A DNA stretch of 64,000 bases from Nilaparvata lugens (Eukaryota > Arthropoda > Insecta > Hemiptera > Delphacidae). The DNA is taken from NCBI RefSeq assembly GCF_014356525.2, contig NC_052506.1, positions 29,304,192-29,368,191 on the forward strand, given 5' to 3'. Position numbers and translations under genes: made by a program. The notes beneath the pieces are model-generated. The model saw only the letters and a list, made by a program, of their open reading frames with translations, did no database searches and was not told the origin of the DNA. Shown here piece after piece: positions 11,191-20,643 of this stretch. Each line of letters begins with the position of its first letter. The stretch's first letter is position 1.

Positions 11191-12187
11191 AGAAACATAT
11201 AATCAGAGCAGCTCTTGGAAAACCCAGGCTTTACCCAAGTAGACGTCTTTTTGTAGAGTTTGGAGTTCTAACACTGAGGCAGGTATATGTTAAAAACATC
11301 ATCACATACTTGAATAGAAATAAAGATCTACTTACTTTAAATGCCAATCCCTATGACATCCGTCCATCAGTAAATAATTTATATAATATGTCATTTAATA
11401 GATTAACTGTAAATAGACATCAGTTCTCATTCTATGTGGAATTTTATGCCAACAAGGTCCCTAATAATTTCATTACCGGTAAACTTTCCAAAAAGCTTCT
11501 TATTGAGATTGATGAGTGGGTGAAAAAGAATATTTACTTACGCCTGAACTGATTTTGATGTTGATCAGGTTGAAATGTATATTTTTTGAAGTGTCAAAAT
11601 CCTTGCGTTCATTGTCTTTCTTGTGTTGTGATTGAATACTTGATATGTCTGTACATTGCTTCAACTTTGCTCTGAAGAAATAATTTTTCAATCCTAAATT
11701 TGTTCTTTTTTGTAAATTATTACAATATTTTACAATTTTTTATGCAATATTTTGTAAAAGCTCAATGACTTCATTCCTTCACACGGATATATATATATTT
11801 TTTGTTTTATTATTATTTTTTTTTCTTCATCTTTCTCTATGATCTAAATTTTTTCTTTCTTCAACACTCATCTTTCTTTGTCTGTTTTATCTGAGTTATT
11901 AATATTTAAGAATGTATTAGATAATATAATAGAATATACTTTTTTGTTATAATTAATAGAACTCACTGCTGGCGCTCAAGTTGTACTTATGCCGGCAGTG
12001 CCAAAATAATGACAATAGTGTGCTAAATATTAGGCCTAGTGATAAAAATGTTGTTATGTTATGACACTTGTTTTGTTTATTTCTCTTTTTCTTTCAATTT
12101 TGTTCTATTGTTTGCACATTGTTGTCTCTTTGTGATATTTTGAAGATGTAATTTGTTTTTGGCAAATAAAATGAATTCAATTCAATT
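11191..12187 (+). mobile_element. 5'-truncated Jockey/CR1-like LINE inserted in the mariner-type element
   Basis: A ~1-kb plus-strand LINE tail: the last ~120 codons of the reverse-transcriptase ORF, then an AT-rich 3' UTR, an aataaa signal near 12163 and a terminal repeat of attca units (gaattcaattcaattca). The left junction is the 5' truncation point and the right junction is the tail. Both abut the duplicated transposon sequence exactly. Confidence 0.85.
11193..11552 (+). pseudogene. LINE ORF2 C-terminal fragment
   Basis: About 119 residues read without interruption from the insertion junction to a stop. The opening IIRAALGKPRLYPSRRLF and VLTLRQVYVKNIITYL blocks are typical of the region after the RT palm in Jockey/CR1-like LINEs. 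The end carries a NKVPNNFITGKLSKKL-like block. All catalytic RT motifs and the endonuclease are lost to 5' truncation. A 80-residue frame starting at the internal ATG 11310 is part of this. Confidence 0.75.
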
Positions 12188-12555
12188 CAGACGCATGTTT
12201 GCGCGCAGAACGCTGTGGTGATCGGAACATTGAAACTTTCACTGCCTCAACATTCTCAGGTGACCCAATGGGGACTTCAGTTCTTCGTCTTGTCACACTT
12301 GCAGTTTGTCTGAACCTGTGACCCACGTAACAATATCGATTTCCGCTCCGGGACAGTAGCCAAAGGGGCAAAATTTTAGCGATTTCGAAATGCGCGGTGG
12401 GTTTTGATCAAGAAACATCCGCTTGAAAAATAAGTTTCAACGGCAAACGCACGCTTCTCATTGTTCCAATGCATGATGACGACTGAACATGTACTGAACA
12501 TGTAGATCTTCTTTATGGTTTGGCCTCTATAACTAGATAAAATGATTTGCTCTAC
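12188..12555. repeat. 368-bp direct duplication flanking a LINE, copy 2
   Basis: Partner of 10827-11190. It joins the LINE tail on the left and the 5' terminal inverted repeat of the mariner-type element on the right. A 64-residue minus-strand frame (12177-12371) repeats the N-terminal transposase fragment word for word up to the LINE junction. Confidence 0.9.
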
Positions 12556-12617
12556 TACGACATCAGTCGACTGAATGGCGTTCACTTTGAAAAAGGAAGT
12601 TTTGCTGCCGCACCTGG

Positions 12618-13914
12618 TATAAGCTCAAGCTAAAGCTCATAATAGCTGTCATCAGACAGTTATGTAATCTTTTTCCATGACTACGCATGCTAACGAGATA
12701 TTCAGGAAACAATTTGTTGGTACAAAGGCAAGGTGTTCCGTACAACACGTTTGACCATGCTACAGACGATTTTTTCCCCTGAAAACTCTCAAAATTACTA
12801 ATCTTCTCTTCTAAAAACCATTTAACATAGACCCATGTACACTGTGCATGGATGCAGTCATATATCTGTTCCTCTTGAAAAAAAATTGAATGGGGAGATT
12901 TCGAGAGAGGGTCAACTTGACAACTGTTAATCAACCTCTGTCGATAAATCTCATTTGTGCTGAATGTGGAGATATCATTAAACCTGATCGACCATCCGTC
13001 ATTACAACCCTCAGCGGAAGCTGTTCAATCCTCAACTCGAGTTATATGAAAATTGATCGGAAGGGACCGGTCATTCATTTAGCTGTCACTTGTATAAACA
13101 GTTGTTTCATTCTCTTGTTCTATAAACAGGGCTTTATCACCAATTATCAAGATGATTTTCATTGTAAGTTATATTGGAAATTTATCATTTTTGAATATGA
13201 TTAATTATTTGTGAGACTGCTAAATATCCCTCCTTTCAGTGCTATTGGGTGGAGGTCTTATTCTGGGTAACTGGTCATTTTCATTCTCATCTTCATAATT
13301 CATTTTCAATTTCAATTTTATTCTATTCACGTATCATACAATTTTAACAACATAATTACAATTATAAAATGAATATTAGAACCCACATAGACTATTACGT
13401 CCGTGTGTGGGAGCAGTTCTTAGAATTAGCTGTGTTACAATAAAAAATATTGGGCTATAAAGTATAAGATACATACGGTAGATGAAATAAAAATATATTA
13501 TATTTAATATATTTTCAAGATTAATTATATAAAAAAATCAATTTAAATTTGAGAAGGAAGAAAAGATAGATCCATTGAAAGAAAACTAGACAATCGGCTT
13601 GTAATAATACCTATTTTTATAATTTATGAATAATTATTATTTTCATCACACCAGAACAGCCGGAATCGCTTTTTGCAAAATGTATTTGGTGAGAAAAACA
13701 AATTGAAATTTGAATTTGAAACATAATGTGATTTGATTAAATTCTCTGCATCCTGCCATCTAACATGCATTAACCATTCGGAAATTCTGCGATTTAACAC
13801 TACAGTGACTCGGCCCGCCCCAGCCTCAACTATTTCTGGAGGAAGGTTTCTATACAGCCATTGCGAAATCTAAAATGAATTGTGCCTTTGCAAACTGATA
13901 CTTATAGTAGGAAA
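12618..13914. other. Interval before the LTR element; possible LINE 3' tail
   Basis: Frames at 12563-12934 (minus) and 12890-13204 (plus) show no domain. Around 13280-13450 the minus strand has a cccacacacggacgtaatag-like tract followed by A/T-rich sequence ending in aaattgaaattgaaaatgaa. This resembles the 3' UTR and tail of Jockey/CR1-like LINEs. No coding part accompanies it, so this is a weak call. Confidence 0.3.
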
Positions 13915-14766
13915 TGTATTCAGGAAATAAGAGTTACCAGGCGCATGAATACCGAATAAAATTTGCATGCACCAATAGTAAAACGGCAGTTAATAGGCGG
14001 CAACTGTAGGCCAGTTCAAAAATATTTCTATATATTTATATAAATGTACTAGATTTTGTGTTAAAATTTGTGTAATCTATGTTATCGATATGGCTCGAAT
14101 GCAAAGAAATTATTAATCATATAATCTAAGCAATATTTTGGTATTTTTTGTAAGATCTATTTGAACCTAAATGGCGGAGGACTAAGATATTTAAATTTTA
14201 TGCTAATTTGAAAGTCGGAAAGAGGATCTGTAAAACTTGAGAAGGAAGAACCAGCACTCGCCAGCCAAATGCCACCATAAGAGGACCCCAAATATTTTAG
14301 AGCGAAGTACCTTACTAATGATTTTGTAAAAGTTAAAGTTAAAGTAAATTATTAAATTTCTTAAAAGACTTCGTGATGCTATTGTGAAGCAGAAGTCATT
14401 TTCATTTTTAATTAAATTTATAACCCCTTGGAGGAGACGATTCCGGCTACCATATTCCCGGACCACATGGAGTTGGATCGACATCGGCGGCTTACAAGAA
14501 GATTTTCGACACGTGAGTGATTAAATTTGAATTAGTGATGGGCGCCCTAGTGCTTCGAATTAATCTGATGATCAAAGCTAGCTCGCCGAAAGGGTTTTAT
14601 TATAAATTGAGAAATTAATAAGAGTAATACTTGCGCAAGTAAAATTAGTATTAAAGGTATTTATTTGAAAGAAAAATATAGATCAATATTTTAGAAATTC
14701 TATTAAATCAAAGAAGTACGAAATCTAGGCTATAAAACATATGCATATAATATTTAATTTTTTGCA
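13915..14766 (+). repeat. 5' LTR-like direct repeat
   Basis: This 852-bp repeat matches 20644-21498 with only a few substitutions and single-base indels seen by eye. It starts TG and ends CA. It contains a short open stretch beginning atggagttggatcgacatcg (about 14468) that runs to the splice-donor-like cacgtgagtg near 14510, which could be a leader exon. A 93-residue minus-strand frame here, repeated in the second LTR, has no domain. The true LTR might be longer; see the primer-binding-site entry near 15821. Confidence 0.75.
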
Positions 14767-15819
14767 ATACAATTTGCGATAATTTATTATAGTTCTAATT
14801 CACTAGATGAATGGCTCTACCTATTCCGTCAGGTGCCGAATCTTGCACCCTGAGATAAAAATATATATTCGATACAAAGAAATCTACTAAGTACTAGAGA
14901 TTTTAATATATATATATATTTGGATTATTAGTGGCTAATTTATCAAGCTGATCTTAGAGCACATATTTTTGATTGAATTATCCAAGTCGACAAGTATTAG
15001 CAAGCGCATATCGCAGCTACATGCAAAGAATGCATATGATTTTAAGATAAAGGCACATGGTAATGATTCGTGCCATAAATCTAGAATATAAAGTTAGCCT
15101 GTGATATTTTATTGATTTCAATTATTGTTCTATTTTTATATTATATTTTTTATCGCTCTATATATATTTTTTGCCTCGATGATCTTTGCATTATTTATGT
15201 AATATATGTATGAAACTTTCATGGTGTGCAATTTATTTTTTATTCCTCAACTCTATAGTATAAGTATCATTATATATATATTTATTATTTATTGAATTAC
15301 AAGAGTTATTGGAGAAGCCCATATCTAGGCCTATCAAGATTTTTTAAGACTGAATACTATTAGAAAACCACGACCTAATTATATCAAATCTCATGCTTTA
15401 CCGACTGATGCCAAGCAGGAGGCTAATCGTTATTTAAATATAAAGAATAACGTGACACAAAGACATGTCGTACCAACGTGGGACTGATGATGAGAGCCAA
15501 GCTCATTGAATAATTATTTGAAATTAAGTCAATAACCATATTGAAAATTATAGATAACTTATACGAGTTGTGAGGAAAACTGGCGAAGGGAAATTTGTAT
15601 TACTTTTTGGGGAAACAAGAGCTTTAAATAGAGAGAAATTATATGTTTTAAAGAAAATTTTATATTATTAGTACTGTGAAAAATTACATGTTTATAAAGA
15701 GAGATTATATTTTATAAGCCTAAACTGCTATTACTTCTAGTCAAAAATATATTAGGTGTTTAAGCCGGTTGGAAAATAAGTCGCAGCCTGTAAACTAGCC
15801 AAGAATAAATCAACAAAAC

Positions 15820-15836
15820 ATTGGGGGCGCTAGAGC
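15820..15836 (+). promoter_or_regulatory. Possible primer-binding site
   Basis: The stretch ttgggggcgctagagc directly follows an ...aacaaaaca sequence that could be an LTR end, and it lies about 170 bases before the Gag start. A TGG-initiated GC-rich tract in an AT-rich context, just after CA, resembles a retrotransposon primer-binding site. I cannot assign a tRNA. It conflicts with an LTR ending at 14766 and is offered as an alternative boundary. Confidence 0.25.
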
Positions 15837-15853
15837 ATTGTAAAAAACTTAAG

Positions 15854-15905
15854 TATAAATACCTTGTTGTAAGAGTATCCAAACACTTTACACATCACTG
15901 TTCAC
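15854..15905 (+). promoter_or_regulatory. Possible TATA promoter ahead of gag
   Basis: A tataaat box at 15854-15860 is followed about 40 bases later by two insect initiator-like tcactg words (15895 and 15902). The spacing is longer than the usual ~30 bases, so this is weak. It would place a transcription start about 90 bases before the Gag ATG. Confidence 0.2.
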
Positions 15906-15992
15906 TGTAAGTCCCGGTTTGTGTCTCTTTTTTAAGCATTCTCGCTTATCATTATTATCACTGTTTAATTAGCATTTATCATATTTGACATA

Positions 15993-17357
15993 ATGAATCA
16001 CACTCCCGCAAACTCTGAAGTTTCATATATGTACGGCGGTTGCACAGATCCCACTTTGTCGACTCCAAGCACATCAAACCCCACCACGGTAGATGCCAAT
16101 ACGCCACGAGAAAGGGAACCAGGAAGCGTCGGGTCGATAGTCTTCGATCCACCAGGTCTGCAACCTCTATCATCCACTCGAATCGACGCCGCTGACACAC
16201 CATTGAATCAACGGATAGTAGAGATCAACTTTGAAGGGGGCGAGGAGCAGCCTGCCGAACCCGCATCTCCAGAGGCCGAGTCACATCTGAGCAAACAAAG
16301 TCTATTTTCAGTCACAGAGCTAGATCCTTTTCAAAAGGTAATGATGGAACAAACTAGCAGTATGTTCAATATTATGCTACAAAACACAATGGACAAAATG
16401 ATGCAGGAGATTAAAAAAGAGAATGTGGAAATGAAAGAGGCAAATAAGCAAACAATGGAACAGGGCATGAAAGAGACAGCGGGCGCTATAAAATCAGTAG
16501 AACGACGGTTGGATACTATTGAGGCTAAAGTAGAGAATCATAGGGAAGAATTAAAAGCAATGATAAATCTACAGAAAGAAAGTCAGGATAAAGTTACGGC
16601 AGGATTATCGGAAAGGTTGGATACGGTTACATGTGAGCTCAACGAAAGGATAGATAACCTAACCATACAAATCACTACACCCATTCAGGATATAACCAAT
16701 AACATTAAGGCCGATTGCCACCAAGAAATCCACAAACAAATTACCGTTGCCAATCAAACATTAACAACTACAGTTGACAAAAATATTAACAGTATTAAAG
16801 AAATACAAAATAAACAGATTAATATGTCCACAAAAATGAACCAACTGCAAGGTAGCATCAATCAAAATACTGAAACCTGTAAAGCTTTAAACGGAACTCT
16901 ACTAATTCAAAAATCCACTCTGACTCAATTAAATCAAGAAGTAAACGCAAATAAAATTACACATAATAGTCAATGGCAGATAACACAGGAAAAAATAACA
17001 GCATTAGAAAATCATATTCAACAACGACCTCAAGGGATTCAAACAGACAACCTCAACGTACATAGTATATTACAAGGACTAGGAAAATTTGATAATACTG
17101 ATCGCCATTTGCAACCTCAACCATTCATTGATCAGATAAAATTAGTACAAACTCTTGCACCTACCTCTTGGAATTTTTGGCGTCTTCGTTTGACTAATTT
17201 ATTGATTGGCGAACCCCTGATGTTCTTTCGGAGTAGAGCCCATGAATTTACATCATTGGATGAGTTTGTCGCTGTCTTCCTGGAACAGTATTGGAGCAGA
17301 AGTAAACAGTTGGACGTGCTAGCGGACATATATCATGCGATTTCAACCCTAACTTAG
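15993..17357 (+). CDS. Gag-like protein, N-terminal and capsid part
   Basis: This 454-residue ORF starts at the first ATG after the leader. Residues 1-110 are Thr/Pro/Ser-rich and acidic. Residues ~115-345 are rich in Gln, Asn, Lys and Glu in a long coiled-coil pattern, with heptads through RRLDTIEAKV and ERIDNLTIQI. Residues ~350-450 look like the start of a Ty3-type retrotransposon Gag: FDNTDRHLQPQPFIDQIK, then TSWNFWRLRLTNLLIGEP and EFVAVFLEQYW. Gag would multimerise into particles that package element RNA. The frame stops at TAG 17355-17357, but Gag similarity continues in the -1 frame (CDFNPNLDGACTTFV block), so a one-base frameshift lies at about 17330-17345. I see no strong slippery heptamer there, so a mutation is more likely than programmed shifting. 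Confidence 0.7.
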   Translation: MNHTPANSEVSYMYGGCTDPTLSTPSTSNPTTVDANTPREREPGSVGSIVFDPPGLQPLSSTRIDAADTPLNQRIVEINFEGGEEQPAEPASPEAESHLSKQSLFSVTELDPFQKVMMEQTSSMFNIMLQNTMDKMMQEIKKENVEMKEANKQTMEQGMKETAGAIKSVERRLDTIEAKVENHREELKAMINLQKESQDKVTAGLSERLDTVTCELNERIDNLTIQITTPIQDITNNIKADCHQEIHKQITVANQTLTTTVDKNINSIKEIQNKQINMSTKMNQLQGSINQNTETCKALNGTLLIQKSTLTQLNQEVNANKITHNSQWQITQEKITALENHIQQRPQGIQTDNLNVHSILQGLGKFDNTDRHLQPQPFIDQIKLVQTLAPTSWNFWRLRLTNLLIGEPLMFFRSRAHEFTSLDEFVAVFLEQYWSRSKQLDVLADIYHAISTLT

Positions 17358-18721
17358 ACGGTGCATGTACCACTTTCGTCACTGCCCTACAGTTTAAAAA
17401 TTCTCAATTGAGCGAGCCCATTAATGAATCGGCATTAGCAAGTATTATTTTAAAGAAGCTACCGTATCAAGTTAGAATGGCACTCGCCACACAACCCATT
17501 ACTGATTGTAAGCAGCTGATAAATCATTTATATGGCATACAGTCTGCAATGGCAATATCAAACCACCGCTCAGACCAGAGATACGCACCAAATCAACATA
17601 ATTCAAAATTTAATCAGCATAACAGCCAAAATTATGAACCGGTATCATATGATCGCTACCGATCTGCTCCTCAATTTGAACGCCGCTATGAGCACAGGCA
17701 AAATGGTAACTGGAATAATGAAAAATTTCAAAATCGCACAACCAACCACTATGCCCAGCAGAGCAATCGTAAGAATCACTATGATGGCCGTGATCGATTA
17801 AACTCAAATAATAATCACACACAGAACAATTACAACAGAAATTATAAACCGCCACCTCAACAAGTAAGCACAAATTATACATTAGCGCATGCAATAGGAT
17901 TGAATCAACAAAAAACCCGGAACCCAACACCCAACAACCCGCCACCAGATATACAGAAAACTACAGCTAATAAACCAGGACTATATGATACCCCCAATAT
18001 CCAACCACAAAGAACCGCCGCCCACCATGCAATTAAAACCAGCCGCAAGCAACAACCCATATTAAGTATTCTGTTTCCCACTGAAGAGCAACTCGCCGCC
18101 GAAGAATCACTACCGGCCACCACCCTACAACAAGAACCAATCCATTACAATAATGACGAAATTCCATCACTGCCAAAAATAAATAGTTACCAGGAGAAGA
18201 CCACCACCATGCATTCGCGCACAGAATCCATGCACCCGCACCAATGGACCCCACAGCAGACCAAGGACCCGGACCAAGAGGACGGCATCCAGGACAAGAG
18301 GAGCGACCACCGCAAGGCCCGGAGACGGAAGCGCCCGAGGACACCGGACGGCCGACATCAGGACTGGGAGGACAGCATACAGGATAGAAAGAGAAACATG
18401 CATCGCAAGGCCCGGAGGCGGAAGAAGCGACGAAGGAGGAACCACGCGCGCGCATACCGGCAGCATGCACGGTTCAAACGCCCGAAGAGGACACCGGACC
18501 GGCACCGAGGAAGACAGGAAGCCGACAACCTGCATCCGCGGCACATACGTTTTAAGAGAGCCGATCAGCGATGTGACCGGAATAATAGGCCAAAGAAATA
18601 TAACAATAATGGAACTGGTAACAAAGGCAAATATGGATTCATGCATGGGCAAAAAGGAAATGGAAGATGGACTAATGAAGAATGGAAAGTGGTTAATAAG
18701 GGTGAAAGAAGTAAGAAATAA
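17343..18721 (+). CDS. Gag-like protein, C-terminal nucleic-acid-binding part
   Basis: This frame is -1 relative to the N-terminal ORF; an ATG-initiated reading starts at 17408 (437 residues), but homology begins before it at the frameshift. The first ~65 residues finish the capsid-like domain (ASIILKKLPYQVRMAL, ITDCKQLINHLYGIQ). The next ~130 are Asn/Gln/Tyr/Arg-rich low complexity. The last ~170 are strongly basic, with HRKARRRKRPRTPD and HRKARRRKKRRRR repeats. No CCHC zinc knuckle is seen, so RNA binding would rest on the arginine-rich tail. The coding DNA at ~18190-18560 is much GC-richer than the rest of the element. Domain calls are by eye. Confidence 0.6.
18279..18510 (+). repeat. GC-rich degenerate tandem repeat inside gag
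   Basis: The word cgcaaggcccggag occurs at 18311 and 18404, each followed by a cggaag word. A gaggacggcatccagga-like word precedes each copy (18279 and 18368), giving a period near 90-93 bases. A partial third unit with cccgaagaggacaccggacc follows at about 18480. The repeat encodes the arginine-rich blocks. Confidence 0.7.
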
Positions 18722-19091
18722 TGTCAATAGAACGGGAGTACCGGGCTATTATATGTGGAAAAATTATATTATTAAAGAACTAATTAGTGTTTTGATTTAT
18801 TGTATTGTGTGGATTACCATGGCTGTGATAATATTGAAAAGTGATGCTATAATTAAGACCATGTTATTGTTGAAAGAATTTATTAGTGTTGATTGGAAGT
18901 GTTATATTATTGAATTGTTTATTATGATGATGAAGCCTAATAATGAATTTAAGTGGATAGTCTTGAAAGAAAATAAATGGAAGGCTTTGAATCAATTAAA
19001 AGAAATTATTATTAAAGGAACAAGGAGTTATTTGAAGAAAAAATACACAAGATACAAGGGCTTTAAATTCATGAAGAAAAATTATCAATAG
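18609..19091 (+). CDS. Small ORF with one predicted membrane segment, unknown
   Basis: An open frame runs from 18465 to 19091 (208 codons), overlapping the basic Gag tail in another frame. The part likely to be independent starts at the ATG at 18609, about residue 49. It contains LISVLIYCIVWITMAVIIL, a good single transmembrane helix (residues 106-124 of the longer frame). A possible glycosylation site NRT lies just before it, and a Lys-rich C-terminus follows. Its place after gag is where pol or an env-like gene would sit, but it has no recognisable retroviral domain. The AT-rich codon content could also produce such a frame by chance. Confidence 0.3.
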   Translation: MELVTKANMDSCMGKKEMEDGLMKNGKWLIRVKEVRNNVNRTGVPGYYMWKNYIIKELISVLIYCIVWITMAVIILKSDAIIKTMLLLKEFISVDWKCYIIELFIMMMKPNNEFKWIVLKENKWKALNQLKEIIIKGTRSYLKKKYTRYKGFKFMKKNYQ

Positions 19092-20643
19092 GACAGCCTC
19101 ACAAATCAACAGCAGATAACCTAGCCAGCCTACAACAGCTACAAGCAGAAAACCAAAAGATACGGGAAAGCCACGAAATTTCTACAAACCATATCACAGA
19201 ATTTGAAATAAATATGATAAGAAATCAAGGAAAACATTATTATCAAACCGATTACTAACCTTCCTTAATAAATTTAATATTGGTATAGGACCTCGTGGCA
19301 ACAATCCAATGTTTAATTCCTTCCAGCCGTTAGAAGCCTGCAATAAGGAAAAGAACAATTTTTAAATATGTAATTAAATTATATACATCAGATAAAAAAG
19401 GACACAAGCGGGGATAATAAAATTAAAATTTGTTAATTACCTTTTTAAGAGAAAAAATTGAGCAGTTAGGTTAGTTATGAAAGTCGACAGCAAATTCTGA
19501 TGTAACATGTAGCACTATGAAATGTAGAACAGCGACCAGCTGAGCAAAGCCACCTAAATCAAATATGTAACGTCTGTTGAACATATGTTTATAAAAAGAA
19601 ATACTGTACCCAAAAAGTTATTTATTATTGTTATTTATTATATTTATTAATGTCGATATATTTATTTATATGTTTTATATTTATTACTTTTAATTATGCC
19701 ACGTTTGTTACCTGAAAAAGACTTAAAGTGAATACCAGCTACCAAAACCAAAGAGCCATTAGCAAAAGAAAAGTATTGTACCTGATGTATAGAAAATTAT
19801 TTATATTAAGACCTAAGAAATACTATAAGATATAAGCCCAGAAGTTTGTGAATCGAAATTATTGTCTAAAAGGAATCATTTATGAGAATTATGAAATGTG
19901 TGTAGTTAGGTTGGCGGCCCTGCAAGCGGCGAATTTAAAAATTACTATGTTTTAAGTGTTGTCAGGAGGAGTACGTTTAGAAGTTTATATTTATGATATT
20001 TTATGTGTGTTGAGGAGGAGAATTTGTTATTGTATTTGATAAAGGTATAAAGGAGATGCAGCAAATATGTCTGCGAACTGTGATAGAAGTATGAGAGTAT
20101 AATTTATAAATAAAGTATAGTGTATATCGATGTATTGAAGGGTGGGTTTTCATTAAAAACATTGTGATTCTCAAATATTTTGAATTCAAACCCAGGGGCG
20201 CGTGTAACATATTAAATCTGGGTAGACAAAAAGCCCTAACAGAAACAGTAATAGGTCTGAAATAAAGTAACTGGCTAATATCGCCAAATAGATAATAACT
20301 AAGATTAGATAGCATCAGCTTATTCTGGCTAAATGGTACAAGAACCTAAAAAGGATTTGAAGGAAGTTTATTGCTCATAAATAGATTATTATATAAAATA
20401 TTTGAAGATTGAGGTTATGTACATGTATTCACGGATCGGTGACCTAGAGATCGATCAAACCGAGGAACGTAGAATCTGACCAAAACCCCTTGGCAGAGCT
20501 TTATTGCAATCAGATGGTGTGCAATATGAAAAAACACCCGTCCACGTGGCTAATTATTAGGTAGCATGGAATTAATATTAATGTATAGAATATTAACTAG
20601 CATGCAAAGAGCATAAATAAAAAACCAAATAAAAATAATTTAA
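19092..20643. other. Non-coding 3' interior of the LTR-like element
   Basis: About 1.55 kb with no ORF and no reverse-transcriptase, RNase H or integrase motif in any frame. Two similar purine-rich words, gttgtcaggaggagtacg (about 19959) and gttgaggaggagaa (about 20009), could be polypurine-tract remnants. They lie 640 bases before the second direct repeat, too far for a standard tract. Confidence 0.5.

Larger units (their letters stand above)
10326..12617 (-). mobile_element. IS630/mariner-type DNA transposon, internally deleted and split by a LINE
   Basis: The ends are imperfect terminal inverted repeats. The left end reads agcagtgtggctgcgaatct inward and the right end, as reverse complement, reads ccaggtgcggcagcaaaact. 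Both continue into cttcctttttcaaa and gtgaa. TA lies immediately outside each end (10324-10325 and 12618-12619), as expected for Tc1/mariner insertion. The minus-strand transposase keeps its N-terminal helix-turn-helix part and its C-terminal part but lacks the middle. A LINE at 11191-12187 interrupts it. Without the LINE and one copy of the 364-bp duplication the element would be about 0.93 kb. Confidence 0.8.
14767..15992. other. Untranslated leader of the LTR-like element
   Basis: About 1.2 kb of AT-rich sequence separates the first direct repeat from the Gag start. That is unusually long for a Ty3-type leader. It contains no ORF of note. Part of it could belong to the LTR if the second copy is truncated. 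Confidence 0.5.

Noticed and set aside
18033..18727. Long minus-strand frames (145 and 186 residues) opposite the Gag tail
   Set aside because: They arise from the GC-rich, arginine-coding repeat read backwards, overlap each other in different frames and show no domain.
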